Source: Heterocephalus glaber
Lineage: Eukaryota > Chordata > Mammalia > Rodentia > Bathyergidae
Length of the DNA: 64,000 bases
NCBI RefSeq assembly: GCF_000247695.1
Contig: NW_004624795.1
Location: forward strand, 11,758,174 to 11,822,173
Reading direction: 5' to 3'
In this document: in pieces, positions 34,231 through 45,409 of the stretch
How the letters are laid out: the number at the start of each line of letters is the position of its first letter
Numbering within the stretch: the stretch's first letter is position 1
Program-made: the position numbers and the translations under genes
The notes under the pieces: model-generated
The model's database searches: none
What the model was told of the DNA's origin: nothing
What the model saw: only the letters and a program-made list of their open reading frames with translations

Positions 34231-34423
34231 ATTTTTTTTTTTCTGGTATTGGGGACTGAATTGAAGGAGCACTGAGCTACATTTGCAGCTCTTTTCAAAA
34301 TTTTATTTTGGCACAGTGTCTCATTAAATTGCTAAGTTGTCCCGACTGGCCCTGAACTGTCTGTCAGTCCTCCTGACTCAGCCTCCTGAGCAGCTGAAAA
34401 TACAGGCACACCATATGCCTCAC
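34231..34423 (-). mobile_element. B1-ID dimeric SINE (antisense)
   Basis: Poly-T, antisense ID half ('tggtattggggactgaattg', 'agcactgagctacatttgca'), then antisense B1 half ('ttttggcacagtgtctcatt', 'ctgactcagcctcctgagca', 'tgaaaatacaggcacacc'). Probable flanking repeat TGAAGCTG / TGAAACTG. Confidence 0.82.
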
Positions 34424-34753
34424 TGAAACTGTTTTTAATTATTAATTTCTGTTACTTGCTGCTGAGTGCATTCTTAAAGCATCTGAGAGAGGATGTTGTC
34501 AGTATCCTCATGAGAAAGCTAGGTAATGAAGAGTTCCACTTGACTGCCTTTCTAAATAGTGGTCTCCTGGGTGGCCTGTGCCCCCTTTGGTGCCGGAAGT
34601 ATGTGTGGTGGGATGGACCTCAACACCAGAGCTCCTCTCTGCAGAGGGAGGACTTGCTGAATCATTCCAACCCCATTTCCCTGCTCTTCACTGTAAGGTG
34701 ATCCTAGAATTGTACTTGAAGGAACCACTAAGATGGACATTAAATCCCATGTG

Positions 34754-34756
<3 letters not shown>

Positions 34757-34798
<42 letters not shown>
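34757..34798 (+). repeat. (TG)n microsatellite
   Basis: About 20 TG units ending in CGCAAAAGAG. The Val-Cys string in any overlapping frame is an artefact of this repeat. Confidence 0.98.
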
Positions 34799-34799
<1 letters not shown>

Positions 34800-34879
34800 A
34801 AAAGAGAAAGAGAATTCAGTTGCTATTTCAAAGTTGCTATTGCTTCATGTCTAATAATAGGCATCGAGCTGCCTGGAGC

Positions 34880-35065
34880 TGAATCCAGCTACTCATCAGC
34901 CATCTGACATCTGGTAATGTAATCTCTGTGCCTCAGTCTTGTCATCTGCAGTAGCCTCTACTTCACAGAGCTATTTTGAGAATTAGATGAATTAATTCTT
35001 TGTTTTCGGATTGCGTCTTAGAACAAGTGCCCAACACATGGTAAATCCCTGGGAAATATTACCTC
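34880..35065 (-). repeat. MIR fragment (antisense)
   Basis: Antisense MIR order: 'ctctgtgcctcagtcttgtc', 'atctgcagtagcctctactt', 'attttgagaattagatgaat', 'agaacaagtgcccaacacat', 'ggtaaatccctgggaaatat'. Confidence 0.58.
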
Positions 35066-35669
35066 ACGTTGTTAACACTTTCGTTGATTCTGAGATTCAT
35101 GCAGTTTCATACTGTTCATGTCTCTGAAATCACGACATCCTTCGGAGCTTAGTATGTGTCAGAGGTTTGAGGAAGTCCTTTCTTCTTGGTGATTTTTTTA
35201 AATAATTGACAGTGTCTCTGACTCCATGAAATGTGGAGTTATTATTGGAGTATCTTTACTCATCATGGAAAAGGCCACTCACATCGTGCCAGAGGCATAA
35301 AGCTACAGAAAGCAAGAAGGAACCTCTTGGTCACCAGGGAAGGAGTTTCGGAGACACCAGAAGCCACCCTTCTGGATCCTCCTTGTTCATGCAGCTCAGT
35401 TTTCGGTAAAGGGGTGGGCAAATTTGCACAGGGGACAAGCCCATTTGAGTGGAGACAAGTGCTTTCTTAAAAGATTTGATCTTGTGAGAGCAGTTGTAGG
35501 GTCACAGGAAGCGAGGGAAAGGTGCAGAGATTCCCCATATTCCTCCTGCCCACTAATAACAGCCTTTATGAGAGGGGGACATTTCTTACCATCTGAACCT
35601 GCACTGAAGTCCATAGAGGACATCAGGCTCCACTCTTGGTGTTGTGCATTCTGTGGGTTTTGATAGATG
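35066..35669. other. No gene or recognised repeat
   Basis: Two antiparallel frames of 79 and 94 codons at 35396-35680; no domain. Nothing else supported. Confidence 0.42.
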
Positions 35670-36860
35670 TAGACTAGCATGTGTCTGCCATTATATAAAA
35701 AGTCTCACTGCCTCAAATATCTCTGTGTTGGCCTCTACTAGCCACACCCCCTGCCCTGGCAACCACTGACCTTACCACCATCTCCATGGTTCTACTATTC
35801 TCAAAATGTCACATACTTGGAATTATATTGTACAGAGCCTTTTCACTTAGAAATACCGAGTTCAGGTTACTCCAGGTCTTCCTATGTCTTGATGTTCATT
35901 TCCTTTTCGTTCTGAGTAATTCATCCATTGTCCGAATGAACTACGGTTTATTTAGTCATTCATCTGGAGGACATCTTGGTTGGTTCCAAGACTTGGCAAT
36001 TTATGAATAAAACTAACATCTTACACCATGTGCGGGGTTTTGCGGACATAAGTTTTTAATTCCTTTAGGTAAATTCCAAGGAGTGAGATTGTTACTGAAC
36101 TGCATGGGAAGAGTACCTGTGATTTTCTTAGAAATGGCCACGCTGCCTTCCAACGCAGCTGTACCACTTTGCATTCCCACCAGCAATGACCAAGATGCTA
36201 TGGCTTCTCATTCTCACCACCACTTGCTGTTGTCAGTGTTCAGGGTTTTGGTCATTCTAATAAGTGTGTGATGGTAACTTATGGCTATTTTAATTTACAC
36301 TTTCCTGCCTTGTGACACACGATACTGAGTATCTTTTCCCATGCCTGTTGGTTTGTACATCTTTTTTGGTGAGTTGTCTGCTTAAGTCTTTGGCCTATTT
36401 TTTAATCAGGTGGTTTGTTTGCTTGTTGTTGAGTTTACGAGTTCTTCGTGTGTTTTGGATAACAGTTTGATGATGTGGCTTTTGCAGATATTTCCTCCCA
36501 GCCTGCGATTTGTCTTCTCATTCTCTAGACATTGTCTTTCACAGAGCAGAAGTGTCTCATTTTAATAAAAACCAGCTTACCCATTAATTCTTTCACAGAT
36601 TGTGCCTTTGTGTCATACCTAGAGAGTCATCCCGGAACTGAAGGTCACCCAGGTTTTCTTCTGTGCTATCTTCTACGGGGTTTCTAGTTTTGTGTTTTAC
36701 CTTGGGTTCCAAGATGTATTCAGAGTTAACTTTTGTGAAAGGTATAAGACCTGTGTCTAGATTCATTTTCTGCATGTGGGAGTCCACTCACCGAGGGGCT
36801 ATGCGATAGATGCTTCTTTTGTTCAAGGTTATTCAACTATCCAAAGAATGGAGGTCCTAC
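35670..36860 (-). mobile_element. Old L1, ORF2 end plus 3'UTR (antisense)
   Basis: A long, well-preserved antisense order: 'tgtcacatacttggaattat', 'gtacagagccttttcactta', 'atcttggttggttccaagac', 'ttgcattcccaccagcaatg', 'gttttggtcattctaataag', 'ttggcctattttttaatcag', 'tcattttctgcatgtgggag'. These are standard antisense phrases of the mammalian L1 3' region. It is the largest L1 piece in the window, about 1.2 kb, with no open frame left. Confidence 0.78.
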
Positions 36861-37284
36861 AGCGAGGTCACCCAAGCCGAATGACACAGAGCCCCCCCCC
36901 TCCAAGAATGAGCTTTCCAATGAGAATGGAGAGGAGGCCGGGACCCCCACTAGGGCCCGAGCTGAGACTGTCAGAGAGAGACAAGTCGCTCCAGAGCCTT
37001 ATGCAACAGAGGTGGGTGTGGGCCAAGGTGCCCCCTCAGCTCCCTGGCCACACACCTGCATCTGACAGGATCCCAGAAAGGTGACTCTGATCCCAGTAAG
37101 CACTGGGGGATTGCTGTTTATGGTAGTGGGAAAAAGAGAAGGGTGATTTTCTGAGACAGGAGCTAGAGCCCAGAGAAGCACGGCCTTATTTTTCAGCTCA
37201 AGTAGATGAAATGAATCATATGAGTGAAATCATTAGTATTAATTAATAATAATTATTGATAACACAGCCTCACGCCCAGTAGCA
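36861..37284. other. No gene; C9 run and purine-rich patch
   Basis: A C9 run (about 36892-36900) and a frame of 102 codons starting at 36776 in antisense L1 and running on; its Pro/Arg-rich text is not a recognised domain. Not called as coding. Confidence 0.4.
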
Positions 37285-37480
37285 GCTGACATTTATCAAG
37301 CGCCTACCCTGTGTGAAGCACAGACTCCGCACCATATAGAGGTCACCACATTTACTCTTTGCAGTTAGGAAGAGACGGCTGGGACACGTTGGACAAGGGA
37401 GGAAATGAGCCACAGAGTGCTCTATTGATTTATCTATGGTCACATCGCAGGCACACAGCAGCGCTCAGGTTCAACGTGGA
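37285..37480 (+). repeat. MIR SINE
   Basis: 'agctgacatttatcaagcgc', 'ctaccctgtgtgaagcacag', 'caccacatttactctttgca', 'aggaaatgagccacagagtg', 'tatggtcacatcgcaggcac'. Confidence 0.68.
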
Positions 37481-38194
37481 CTTGTTTTACTCTAGAGCCT
37501 GGGTTAAGCACTATTCATGGTAGAAAAGGCAGCATTCCAGTAATTCCTGGCTGCAAAGCCTTTGGGGGTGGGGGCGGCTTCTCCTCCTGCCTGCAGAACC
37601 CAATACGCAAGGTTCCCAAGGGCCAGCTGTGTGCTACCTTCTACACAGATTCGTCGGCTCAGGCTGCCATCACCAAGCACCATGGATGGGGTGGCTGCCA
37701 GCACACACGTGGATTTGCTCACAGCCTGGAGGCTGGAAAGCCAAGACCAAGGCTCGGTGGGCTCCGTGTCTGGTGGGGCCTCTTCCTGGCTAGCAGTGGC
37801 TACCTCTTCCCTGTGTCCTCAAACGGTGTCCCCCTATCGGGCCACAGTCCCTTGTGACCTCATTTAACCAGAGCCTATGGATCTGTTTCCAGATAAGTCC
37901 ACTGGGGGTAAGGGCTTCAACAGAGGCATTTGGAACAGGACACAATGTATGTTCTTTAAAAGCATGAGACATGCACACTCCCCATCTCTCGTCACGTGAC
38001 ACGCTGCCAACAAGAAAGTAGTCACCAGATGTAGCCAGCCCTTTGACCTTGTACCTCCAGAACTGGGAGCCAAAATGAACCTCTTCTCTTTATTTTTTTT
38101 AAATGAAACTTTTCAGGAACATCTATTCCCCTTTATCTTCTAGACCCTAGATTTCTAGATCTATGAATAATTTCAGAGGAAATCGAGCCCAAAC
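37481..38194. other. No gene or recognised repeat
   Basis: Frames of 70-101 codons overlap on both strands; nothing supported. Confidence 0.42.
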
Positions 38195-38310
38195 TTTACC
38201 TTTTGTCAATGAGCACATGAGACATTGAGAAGTTAGGGCACTTTCCTGGAGCCACACAGCCAGGCAATGGCAGAGCTGATGCTAGAACCAGGTCTGATGA
38301 TGCAGTGGCC
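38195..38310 (+). repeat. MIR 3' fragment
   Basis: 'gacattgagaagttagggca', 'gagccacacagccaggcaat', 'ggcagagctgatgctagaac': the 3' half of a MIR in sense. Confidence 0.52.
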
Positions 38311-38339
38311 TTTGTTGCTAAATCTTAAAGGAATGAAGA

Positions 38340-38570
38340 TAACAGCGATGAGGATCGTGACGATGATTCAAGTCCCTACTGTGTGATAGGCATTACATAG
38401 CTCACCACTGCGTAAACAACATCTGATTTAAGCCTGCCAGCAGCCCAGGGCAGTGGGCATGACTGGCCACTGAGAAGAGAAAACTGGGGCACAAAGCCCA
38501 GGCACCTTACTCAAGCTCACAGAGCTAGGTGGTTCTGGAGCCTGGACTCCAAAGTCTGAGCCCCTTTCAG
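38340..38570 (+). repeat. MIR SINE
   Basis: 'ctactgtgtgataggcatta', 'aacatctgatttaagcctgc', 'agaaaactggggcacaaagc', 'ttactcaagctcacagagct', 'tctggagcctggactccaaa'. A second MIR directly after the previous fragment. Confidence 0.68.
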
Positions 38571-38812
38571 TGTCACTGGGCTCCGTTTCCACCAAGCAAG
38601 AGGGGCCCTTTGGGTAGACCCGAGGACATGGCCCTAGATAAGTCACGTGAGGCAAGATTTTGAGCCAAGGCAGTTACAGGCATATGGGATCCACCCTGAC
38701 GACCAAGGGGTTGCCCGGAGAGAAGGAGAGAGACAGGAAACAAGCCTAGGTGGCTTCCAACAATGCCATTACTCCACGGAGGGGGCTCCACTTCCATCTG
38801 TCTTACTAAGAA

Positions 38813-38999
38813 GCCAGGCACAGCTTCCCGGGAGACTGAGACAGGAAGACCACAAGTTGGAACCCAGCCCGGGTAACTTAGTAGACTCTGTCTCAAAATA
38901 TAAAACAAAAAGGAAGGGCTGGTGGTATAGCTCAGTGGTAAGCCCTTGCCTAGTACACATTAGGTCTTGGGTTCAATCCCAGTATCATTTTTAAAAAAT
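38813..38999 (+). mobile_element. B1-ID dimeric SINE
   Basis: B1 half 'gccaggcacagcttcccggg', 'agactgagacaggaagacca', 'acccagcccgggtaacttag', 'agactctgtctcaaaatata'; ID half 'gctggtggtatagctcagtg', 'gtaagcccttgcctagtaca', 'gggttcaatcccagtatc'. A-rich tail; no clear target duplication. Confidence 0.87.
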
Positions 39000-39754
39000 G
39001 CTAGGGCTTTTTTCCCTTTACCTTCACACTCTCCATCCCTTTATCGGTAGTAAGCTAGCCTTGCAGTCAAGTACAGACCGTGCCAGGCCACTCTCCCCTC
39101 GGGCTCCAAAGGAAATGAATTTGGCATCCTACAGCCCTCACCTGGTGTGAGTCACAAGCAGCCCCCAGGGACGCGGCAAGGCTGCGTGTCAGGCTGACGG
39201 CCATCTGAGCTCTGGGAGAGGGAGAGGGAAGTCGCTTTCAGGAGAAAGGTGAACGGCTGGCCTGGGCCCAAGAGTGACAGAGGCCCCTGCTCACATGGCC
39301 CCTGCTGTCTCCCTGGCCTGTGAACAATACCAAAATACCGAGTCGCTGTCAGGAAGTGACAGGAAACGCCATGCCCTTATGCCCAGTTCAGCCCCTGGCA
39401 AAAGGAGGTTCCTGGAAGGAATATTTTTAGTTTGACAAATGAAAGCCTAGGACTGAGGACAGGAGGGATTAAGGAAGCTCTTCTCTGACACTCCTGGAGA
39501 CGGGGAGGTGATGAGTCAGATACAGAGGCTTAGGCGCGACTTCGAAAGACATTCCTGAAGCGTGAGCACAGGCCGAGCTGGAATCCCTCCTGCTGGCCGC
39601 CAGCCGCCTGGGCCTGGAGGGAGGGCGGGCAGGGGAGGAGGGGCTGCCCTGCCGCCCAGAGCCCAGAGGGGCTCTCTCCTCCGTCCTCCCCCTTGGCTCA
39701 CTGCTGGACAGCAGCTTCCGAGATCAAAGCAACTGCCCCAGTTGCTTTCCAGAT
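39000..39754. other. No gene; GC-rich single-copy-looking sequence
   Basis: GC-rich with scattered CpGs near 39530-39720 but below island density by eye. Frames of 94 and 98 codons are antiparallel. No exon call. Confidence 0.4.
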
Positions 39755-39860
39755 TGGGAGTCAGGAGAGCTGAGTTCGAGTCCAGCCTGGCTGTGACACT
39801 GCACGTCCTCATTTCTCCTGCTGGGCTGCCGTGTCCTCATCTATAAATGGAAGCCGTCTG
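39755..39860 (-). repeat. MIR fragment (antisense)
   Basis: 'agctgagttcgagtccagcc', 'tggctgtgacactgcacgtc', 'gccgtgtcctcatctataaa': antisense MIR 3' end. Confidence 0.48.
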
Positions 39861-40014
39861 CGCCTCAGGGTGGGGGCTAAGAGGCTGGACTTGTGGAAGA
39901 AGCCCCAGGACGGCAGTGGTGTAAGGATAGCGTTTTTCTGCAGCACCCCCAGCTCCCCCATGTAGCCACATGTCCCACAGGTCCCACGCAGGGAGAAGGA
40001 CCAGCACGGAGAGC

Positions 40015-40120
40015 CCACGATAAGCCAGGCGTGTGCTGAGTGCTCTCATTCCACAGCTCTGTGAGGCAGGGCTCACCACCCCCAGCTTCCGGACAAAGAA
40101 GCTGAAGCTCAAATCTCAGC
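40015..40120 (+). repeat. MIR-like fragment
   Basis: 'taagccaggcgtgtgctgag', 'tgctctcattccacagctct', 'gtgaggcagggctcaccacc', 'aaagaagctgaagctcaaat'. Sense MIR order, short. Confidence 0.42.
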
Positions 40121-41379
40121 TCTCTCTCCTAGTGACCTGCTGGTGGGGGCTGTGTCCAGCAGGAGACTGTCTGGTCCAGAAGCCATGAGGGATGGGAAGA
40201 TGGAGGCCGTGCACAGGGCCAGGCAGAAGCCGGGGCCAGAGGGAAGGAGGGCAGGAGGGAGCGCCTGCCAACAGAGGAGAAGGGCTGGGGCAAACACAGA
40301 GGCTGGGGTGCTGAGCAGGGCCCAGACCCGAGCAGAAGTGGAAAGGGCCAAGGAGGCTGCCAAGCGGACTGCGAGCCCTTGATGGTGGCCTCCAGGGCTC
40401 CTACAGGCTCTCGGCCACACAGCGCATGCCCAGAGCTGTGGGAACACTTCAAAGTCAGCTCCTGCTCATTGGGTAGAGGAGAGGACCAGCAAGCACCAGT
40501 CTGGGGATGGCTGGTTTCTCACTCTCCCAACAGCGGGCCCAGGTGGGTGGCCCCCAGGATGCAGCACCAAGTCATGGAATGAATTCTACCCCTGAAATGC
40601 AAATCCACGAGGAGCCACCCACCCCACGGGCCACATGTGGGCCCTGATGAAACCTGAGGGAGACTATTGAAAGGCTATCCATGTGTGTTGCTCCCCATAA
40701 TGCTGGTAGTGACATTTTATTGCTAAAATTAGTGTTATTTTCCTCATTAGTGTCCTCTTCTTATGCAGGTGATACAAGTTCCAAGGATTTACTTTTATCC
40801 TCTCAAGAGATTTGATAGAGCTATTTTGTTTTAAATTAAAAACAAAAAGTAGTCCACAAATTCAGTTGTTTCTTCTTTAATTTGCCCTAGGGGAAGAAGG
40901 AAGAAAGGGAGGGAAGGAGGGAGGGAGGGAGGGAGGAAGGGGAAGGGAAGGGAGGGGAAGGGAAGGGAGAGCCCCTGTTGACACTGAGTCTCAACATCCC
41001 CAGGCTGTGGCATCACAAGCTCTACCCTTTACGCAGCTTTTGCAGGGCGCCCCACCACCCCAAGGTCTGACAGACTGCTAATGGATCCACTCTCCTTTCT
41101 CAGGGGCTCTGACACCGGCAACTCTCCTGGGGCCAGGCTTTTAATTGGTGTCCCTGCCTCGCTCCTATCCCTCTAGAAGACCCATGAGGAATCTCCTCAT
41201 GGACTCATCATCGAGGAAGGGCGAAGGTGACCCGCTTTTATCTGATGGCTGATGTGAGCATCTCGCAGATCGCATCCTTGTCTTTGCATTCACCGCTAAA
41301 AATGCTCCAGGCTGATTCTCCCCTTCCTTTTCCTGCAGTAGCTTGCACCATGAATGTGGATCCCATCAAGGGCCTCCCT
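40121..41379. other. No gene; polypurine tract at 40890
   Basis: Antiparallel frames of 79-112 codons at 40109-40582 have no domain. Remaining sequence unassigned apart from the GGGA tract. Confidence 0.42.
40890..40970 (+). repeat. (GGGA/GGAA)n polypurine tract
   Basis: About 80 bases of purine only on the plus strand, GGGA, GGAA and GGGGAAGG units. Could form triplex or G-rich structure. Confidence 0.96.
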
Positions 41380-41487
41380 ACTGACTAGACATGGGACTGG
41401 GGCAAGTCACTTCGACCCTGTGGCCTCATGTGTGAGATGCAGGTCAATTAGCACCTGCTCATAGGGCACAGTGGAAATGAAATAGAT

Positions 41488-41533
<46 letters not shown>

Positions 41534-41590
41534 GGAGTTTATGGCACATAATAGATCTTCAATAAATGCTAGCAGGTTTTACCATCACCC
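41380..41590 (-). repeat. MIR (antisense) carrying a GATA repeat
   Basis: 'acatgggactggggcaagtc', 'acttcgaccctgtggcctca', 'tagcacctgctcatagggca' before the repeat, and 'gcacataatagatcttcaat', 'aaatgctagcagg' after it. Antisense MIR split by an internal tetranucleotide expansion. Confidence 0.58.
41481..41534 (+). repeat. (GATA)n microsatellite
   Basis: About 12 GATA units, uninterrupted after the first ATAGATAT, inside the MIR. A typical short tandem repeat, likely polymorphic. Confidence 0.98.
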
Positions 41591-42609
41591 TCAGCAGCAA
41601 CCTGTCATTATGTATACTAACTAAATTTCCTGTGATTTCATTTTACTCAGCTACCTTTCTTTCTCTGTTGCCCCAAATCTTTTTATTTTTGCTTTTCATG
41701 TTGCAGTAGTATGTATCAGACCCTGTTCTGGGAGGGGGTGGGGTTGTAAACTATCTCAATATCATGAGCAGAGCAGATCAAAAAAGTGCCAAGCAGACAG
41801 AATGCTAAGATGAGGATTCACATCTGCTCCTTGCCAGACTCCACTGCTGGACGGAAGCTGCTTTTGCCCAGCTACTTTGATTAAGGATCAGTCAGTCACT
41901 TAAATATCAGGCATGCGGAGGGCAGCAATGGGTACTGCAAGGACACTTACAGAGAAGGAGGGAGCTTCTCTGGAATCAGGACTAAGGCCTCGTGAGAGCC
42001 ACTGCACACCAGCGCTGAGGGCTTGGTCCTCCTCCAGGCGGCCGCTGGTCTGTCCTGAAACTGTGATCTCCCAGTTCTCCTGCTGGCCCCGGCCTGCCCT
42101 CCCCTGCCACCTGGACCCTCTTCTTTACCCGATGGCTTCTGTTTCCTGTGGTTCCTGCTGCCTCGTACTTGATCACAGAAGGCCCGTGGGCTTTGCCACC
42201 CTCCCCGGACATCACAGCCTTTCAGCTCCAGCTTCTCACAGCTGCCTTGCTCCCTCCTCACTTCCAAGCTCAAGTTCTCTGGGGGAGAAATCTGATTGTA
42301 TCAACATGTCATTTTTGTCTAAGCCACCTCCCAGGCCCTGGCAGACTCTGTGATAGACGCCATCGAGCCCCACCCTCTGGCCCAGTCCTGGGCAATGGTA
42401 GGGCTGGGGTGGGGGTCTTAGAACCAGTCAAGGTAGGCAGGACATAGAATACATCAGCCCCTGGTTTGCCTGTTTCTGAGCAGGGGTCCTGAGAGACACA
42501 GCTTCCCCCAAAACCAGACACCAAGGTTGATGGGCTGGGGCACCCTGGCACCTGCCAAGTGACCTTCCAGGTCTCAGGCTCTTCTAACTTTGCCCACAGG
42601 CTCAAGATT
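41591..42609. other. No gene or recognised repeat
   Basis: Frames of 98-146 codons overlap on both strands at 41913-42605; the longest (41913-42353 plus) has no domain or exon boundary. Nothing supported. Confidence 0.42.
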
Positions 42610-42770
42610 TAGAAAGACTGGGAGCTAAATCCCAGCCCCACCAGTGACCAGCTGCTCTGTCTCAAGGAAGGCTCTGTCAGATCCTCAGACTCCTTATCTG
42701 TAAATGGTCACCAGATCATCCCAACCTCACAGGGTTGTAAGGCCAAGTAGCTGAGACCATTCCCACAGAG
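42610..42770 (-). repeat. MIR fragment (antisense)
   Basis: 'gggagctaaatcccagcccc', 'accagtgaccagctgctctg', 'cagactccttatctgtaaat', 'ctcacagggttgtaaggcca'. Confidence 0.52.
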
Positions 42771-42806
42771 CCCTAACCACAACCCACCCTCAGCACCCAC
42801 ATTATA

Positions 42807-43350
42807 AGGTGTGATTCAAAAGCATGTTTAAGTTTTTTTTAATTATTATCGTCAAAGATACATTGCTCTTAATCCCCCTCAAAATCCTCCCCCTTGCTTC
42901 AAACACACTTATCCCATCCTTCTTGCTACTTTCTGTAGCAGCTCTGGAAGTCTTCTTTCACACGTGTCTTTAGTTGCACTCTCAGGGCTGCCTTGATGTC
43001 CTGAGTCAATTCAAAACATTTATTTTTTATGGTCAGTTTGACTTTGGGAAGCACCAGAAGTCACATAGTGCCAAATCCAGTGAATAAGGTGACAACAATG
43101 TACACTAATGTTGTTACAAGTCTGCCTTTCCGTAGGATGGCACTTGGCAGCAGTGTTCTCATTATTTTTTTTTTTTATCATACCTCTAAAGACACTCACG
43201 AAAAAGAATCTCCAGAAATGCTTCAGAAAGTGACAAGAAGGATGGGATGAGTGTGTTCAAAGCATGGGGGTATTTTGAGGGGGATTAATGGCAATGTGTC
43301 TTTTTAAAATTTTTGTAATCTAAACATTCACCAGTGTTTCGATCACACCT
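42807..43350 (-). mobile_element. Palindromic mariner relic with transposase C-terminus
   Basis: On the minus strand, from about 43105 to 42860, one can read decayed mariner transposase: PYSLDLALCDFWCFPK, then after a frameshift PKVKLTIKNKCFEL, EDFQSCYRK, stop, QEGWDKCV, stop, SKGEDFEGD. The family pattern is DLAPCDF (third catalytic Asp), then EDF...CF..W..RW.KC...G.YFEGD, so this is the C-terminal third. It has two in-frame stops and a frameshift. The right arm (43170-43340, plus strand) repeats the last 55 or so codons in opposite orientation (EKESPEMLQKVTRRMG). Ends are AGGTGTGAT (42807-42815) and ATCACACCT (43342-43350), with TA just outside the left end. Confidence 0.78.
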
Positions 43351-43565
43351 TGTATCATCCCAGCTGCAGTTGCCATAATTCAGAATTAGACTGAATTAGC
43401 ACATAGCCCTTTATTTTTGCACTTGAGAAAGTTTCTAAACTCCCCAGACCTTAATCTTTCACCTGTAACCATCAGCTCCTCACACCTACCTTCCAGGGCT
43501 GGTGCAATGGCCCGTGTGTCAAGCATGTAGCAACCTCAAGCAGGGCTTGGTGGACACAAGACAAC
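43351..43565. other. Short interval, nothing seen
   Basis: No repeat or gene recognised between the mariner relic and the ID. Confidence 0.4.
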
Positions 43566-43578
43566 AAATGCATGTTCT

Positions 43579-43659
43579 GGGCCGGGGACGTAGCTCAGAG
43601 GTGCTGCGCCTGCCTGGCAAGTGCAAGGTCCTGAGTTTGATCCCCAGTACTGGAAAAAT
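43579..43659 (+). mobile_element. ID SINE, divergent subfamily
   Basis: 'gggccggggacgtagctcag', 'aggtgctgcgcctgcctggc', 'aagtgcaaggtcctgagttt', 'gatccccagtactgg', A-tail. AAATGCATGTTCT (43566-43578) and AAATGTTTGTTCT (43660-43672) are a target duplication with two changes. The body looks closest to the tRNA-like subfamily form. Confidence 0.93.
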
Positions 43660-43829
43660 AAATGTTTGTTCTTTTTTCTCTCTCATTGTTTATGGGTTAT
43701 TCCTTCAGTATTTTTCTAAAAATCCCCACAAGATAGACTATAAGTAGCCCATGAAGAGTTCAGCTCCTTGGGTCTTAGAACCAATCATTGACAATGAACT
43801 CTCCTCAAGGAGCCATAAGATGGTAATTC

Positions 43830-43975
43830 AGATGGGAATCTCGAGAACCATCTGATCTCATAATCTACAGATTGAGGAAACTGAGGCCAAAGACAAGAGG
43901 TGATAGATCAAGTGGGACAGGGACCAACCAGAAATAAGGCCCAGTTCTCAGGACTCCCAGTCCAGTGTACAGGCC
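43830..43975 (+). repeat. MIR-like fragment
   Basis: 'ccatctgatctcataatcta', 'cagattgaggaaactgaggc', 'caaagacaagaggtgataga', 'ttctcaggactcccagtcca'. Confidence 0.52.
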
Positions 43976-45029
43976 ATACCTGATTTGTCCCTGCAGTATT
44001 CTTCATTTGGCATTCTCTTCTCCCTAGTCATCAAGCCCACCTGCACAGCCTATTCTCATTCCTGTGGAGACCAGAAGCCCATCCCTGAGGCAAACTGGAA
44101 GAGGAAACAGAGTCAGCCGCAGAGACAGCAAGAGAGCAGTCAAAATCCCCGCCTCACTGCAGAGCCCAGCCCATCTCAGAACCACAGGCACTGGGGAGCC
44201 ATAGAGAAGGGAGCTCAAGAGCCCCGGTGTTCTGTGACTGGCAGGTGGCTGTGGGCCTTGAAAGTGAAAGGAGGTTAGGCCGGTGTTCTGGGGCTGGGCC
44301 ACCCAGCCCTGAAGGCCCAAAACAGACCACCTGCTCTGCCTGGTCAATGTTTTCCAAAGCACATCAACATGAAAAATGAATTTTTAAATCTGACATTATT
44401 AAAAACAATCAGCTCTGATTTCAAAGACTGGCAAGCCTGTCCCTGCATCCCTACCTACCCTGGCCTGGCCCAGCCCACCAGGACAACCAACCCGTGACAT
44501 CAGTAGCCCTGGGGAGAGCATGTGGGGAAGGCACAAGCTAGAGAGGAGGAGGACAGGGTTACAACCTCATCAGCTGGGGAGAATTCAGGAATCCTTCCTG
44601 CCTTAGTTCCTGTTCCCAACTGCTTGTCATAATACACATGCCCAGAACTCTGAGGTCTTCAGGAAACCTCTTGTCTGCTCCTACAAAGTCTCCTGGCAAA
44701 GTGTCCCAAACCCCGCAGGGGCAGCCAATGACCTCCAGGGTAAAGTGGGTTCCTCAATTCCACCTGCTAAAATAGCTCATCCCCTCACGCCCTGCCACCG
44801 CTACCCTGCTGTTCTGGTCAGGCCGCATCACCCCTGAATTGTAGAAACGCACTGTTACGGCTTCCAGCTGCTGCCCCCACTCCCTCATTCCCTTCAGTCT
44901 GGGAAGTGGTCCCTAACTAAACATGAACAGCCGGATGCAACCCAGGACCAGAACCTTGACGGTGGTATTTTTAAACCGTTCAAGGAGACACGAACAGCCA
45001 GGATGGGAAGCCCAAGCTACAATCAACCC
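43976..45029. other. No gene or recognised repeat
   Basis: GC-rich sequence with antiparallel frames of 67-112 codons (43985-44362). No domain, no exon signal. Confidence 0.42.
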
Positions 45030-45360
45030 ATCCCGTACCTCACAGCCTGCCTGCTCTTTCTCTACCTCAGGTCTGCTGCCCTCCATGTCCAGGAGGATGA
45101 ATCCTGGCTCCACGCCCCTGATGTCCCCGCCCATCTGCTTTCACTCCCCTCTTCACTCCAGTCACTGGTCTGGGTCTCCAGTTTGGAACCAAATGCCTCC
45201 TTTGGCTTTCCGGCCCAGACTCTTCCCCTGCCTGGAAAGCCCACCCGGATTCCCATCCATTCCTTAACTTTCAACGCCCAGCATCACATCACCCCTCCTC
45301 GGAAGGCGTTCCTCACACTGACACTATGTCCCTGCCCCCGGGTGACACAGAGCCCACGCT
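45030..45360 (+). mobile_element. Probable L2 LINE fragment
   Basis: 'ctttccggcccagactcttc', 'ccctgcctggaaagcccacc', 'tcaacgcccagcatcacatc', 'cctcggaaggcgttcctcac' follow the L2 3' region phrase order ('...tctgcctggaa...', 'aagccttcc...'). Frames of 114 and 133 codons here are LINE-derived or chance. Confidence 0.45.
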
Positions 45361-45409
45361 TCACCAGCACTGGCGATGAGGTAGATGCCACACAATGGAT
45401 TTAATGTGC

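Noticed and set aside
36776..37084. Pro/Arg-rich 102-codon frame
   Set aside because: Begins in antisense L1 and crosses a C-run; no recognised domain, no exon boundary.
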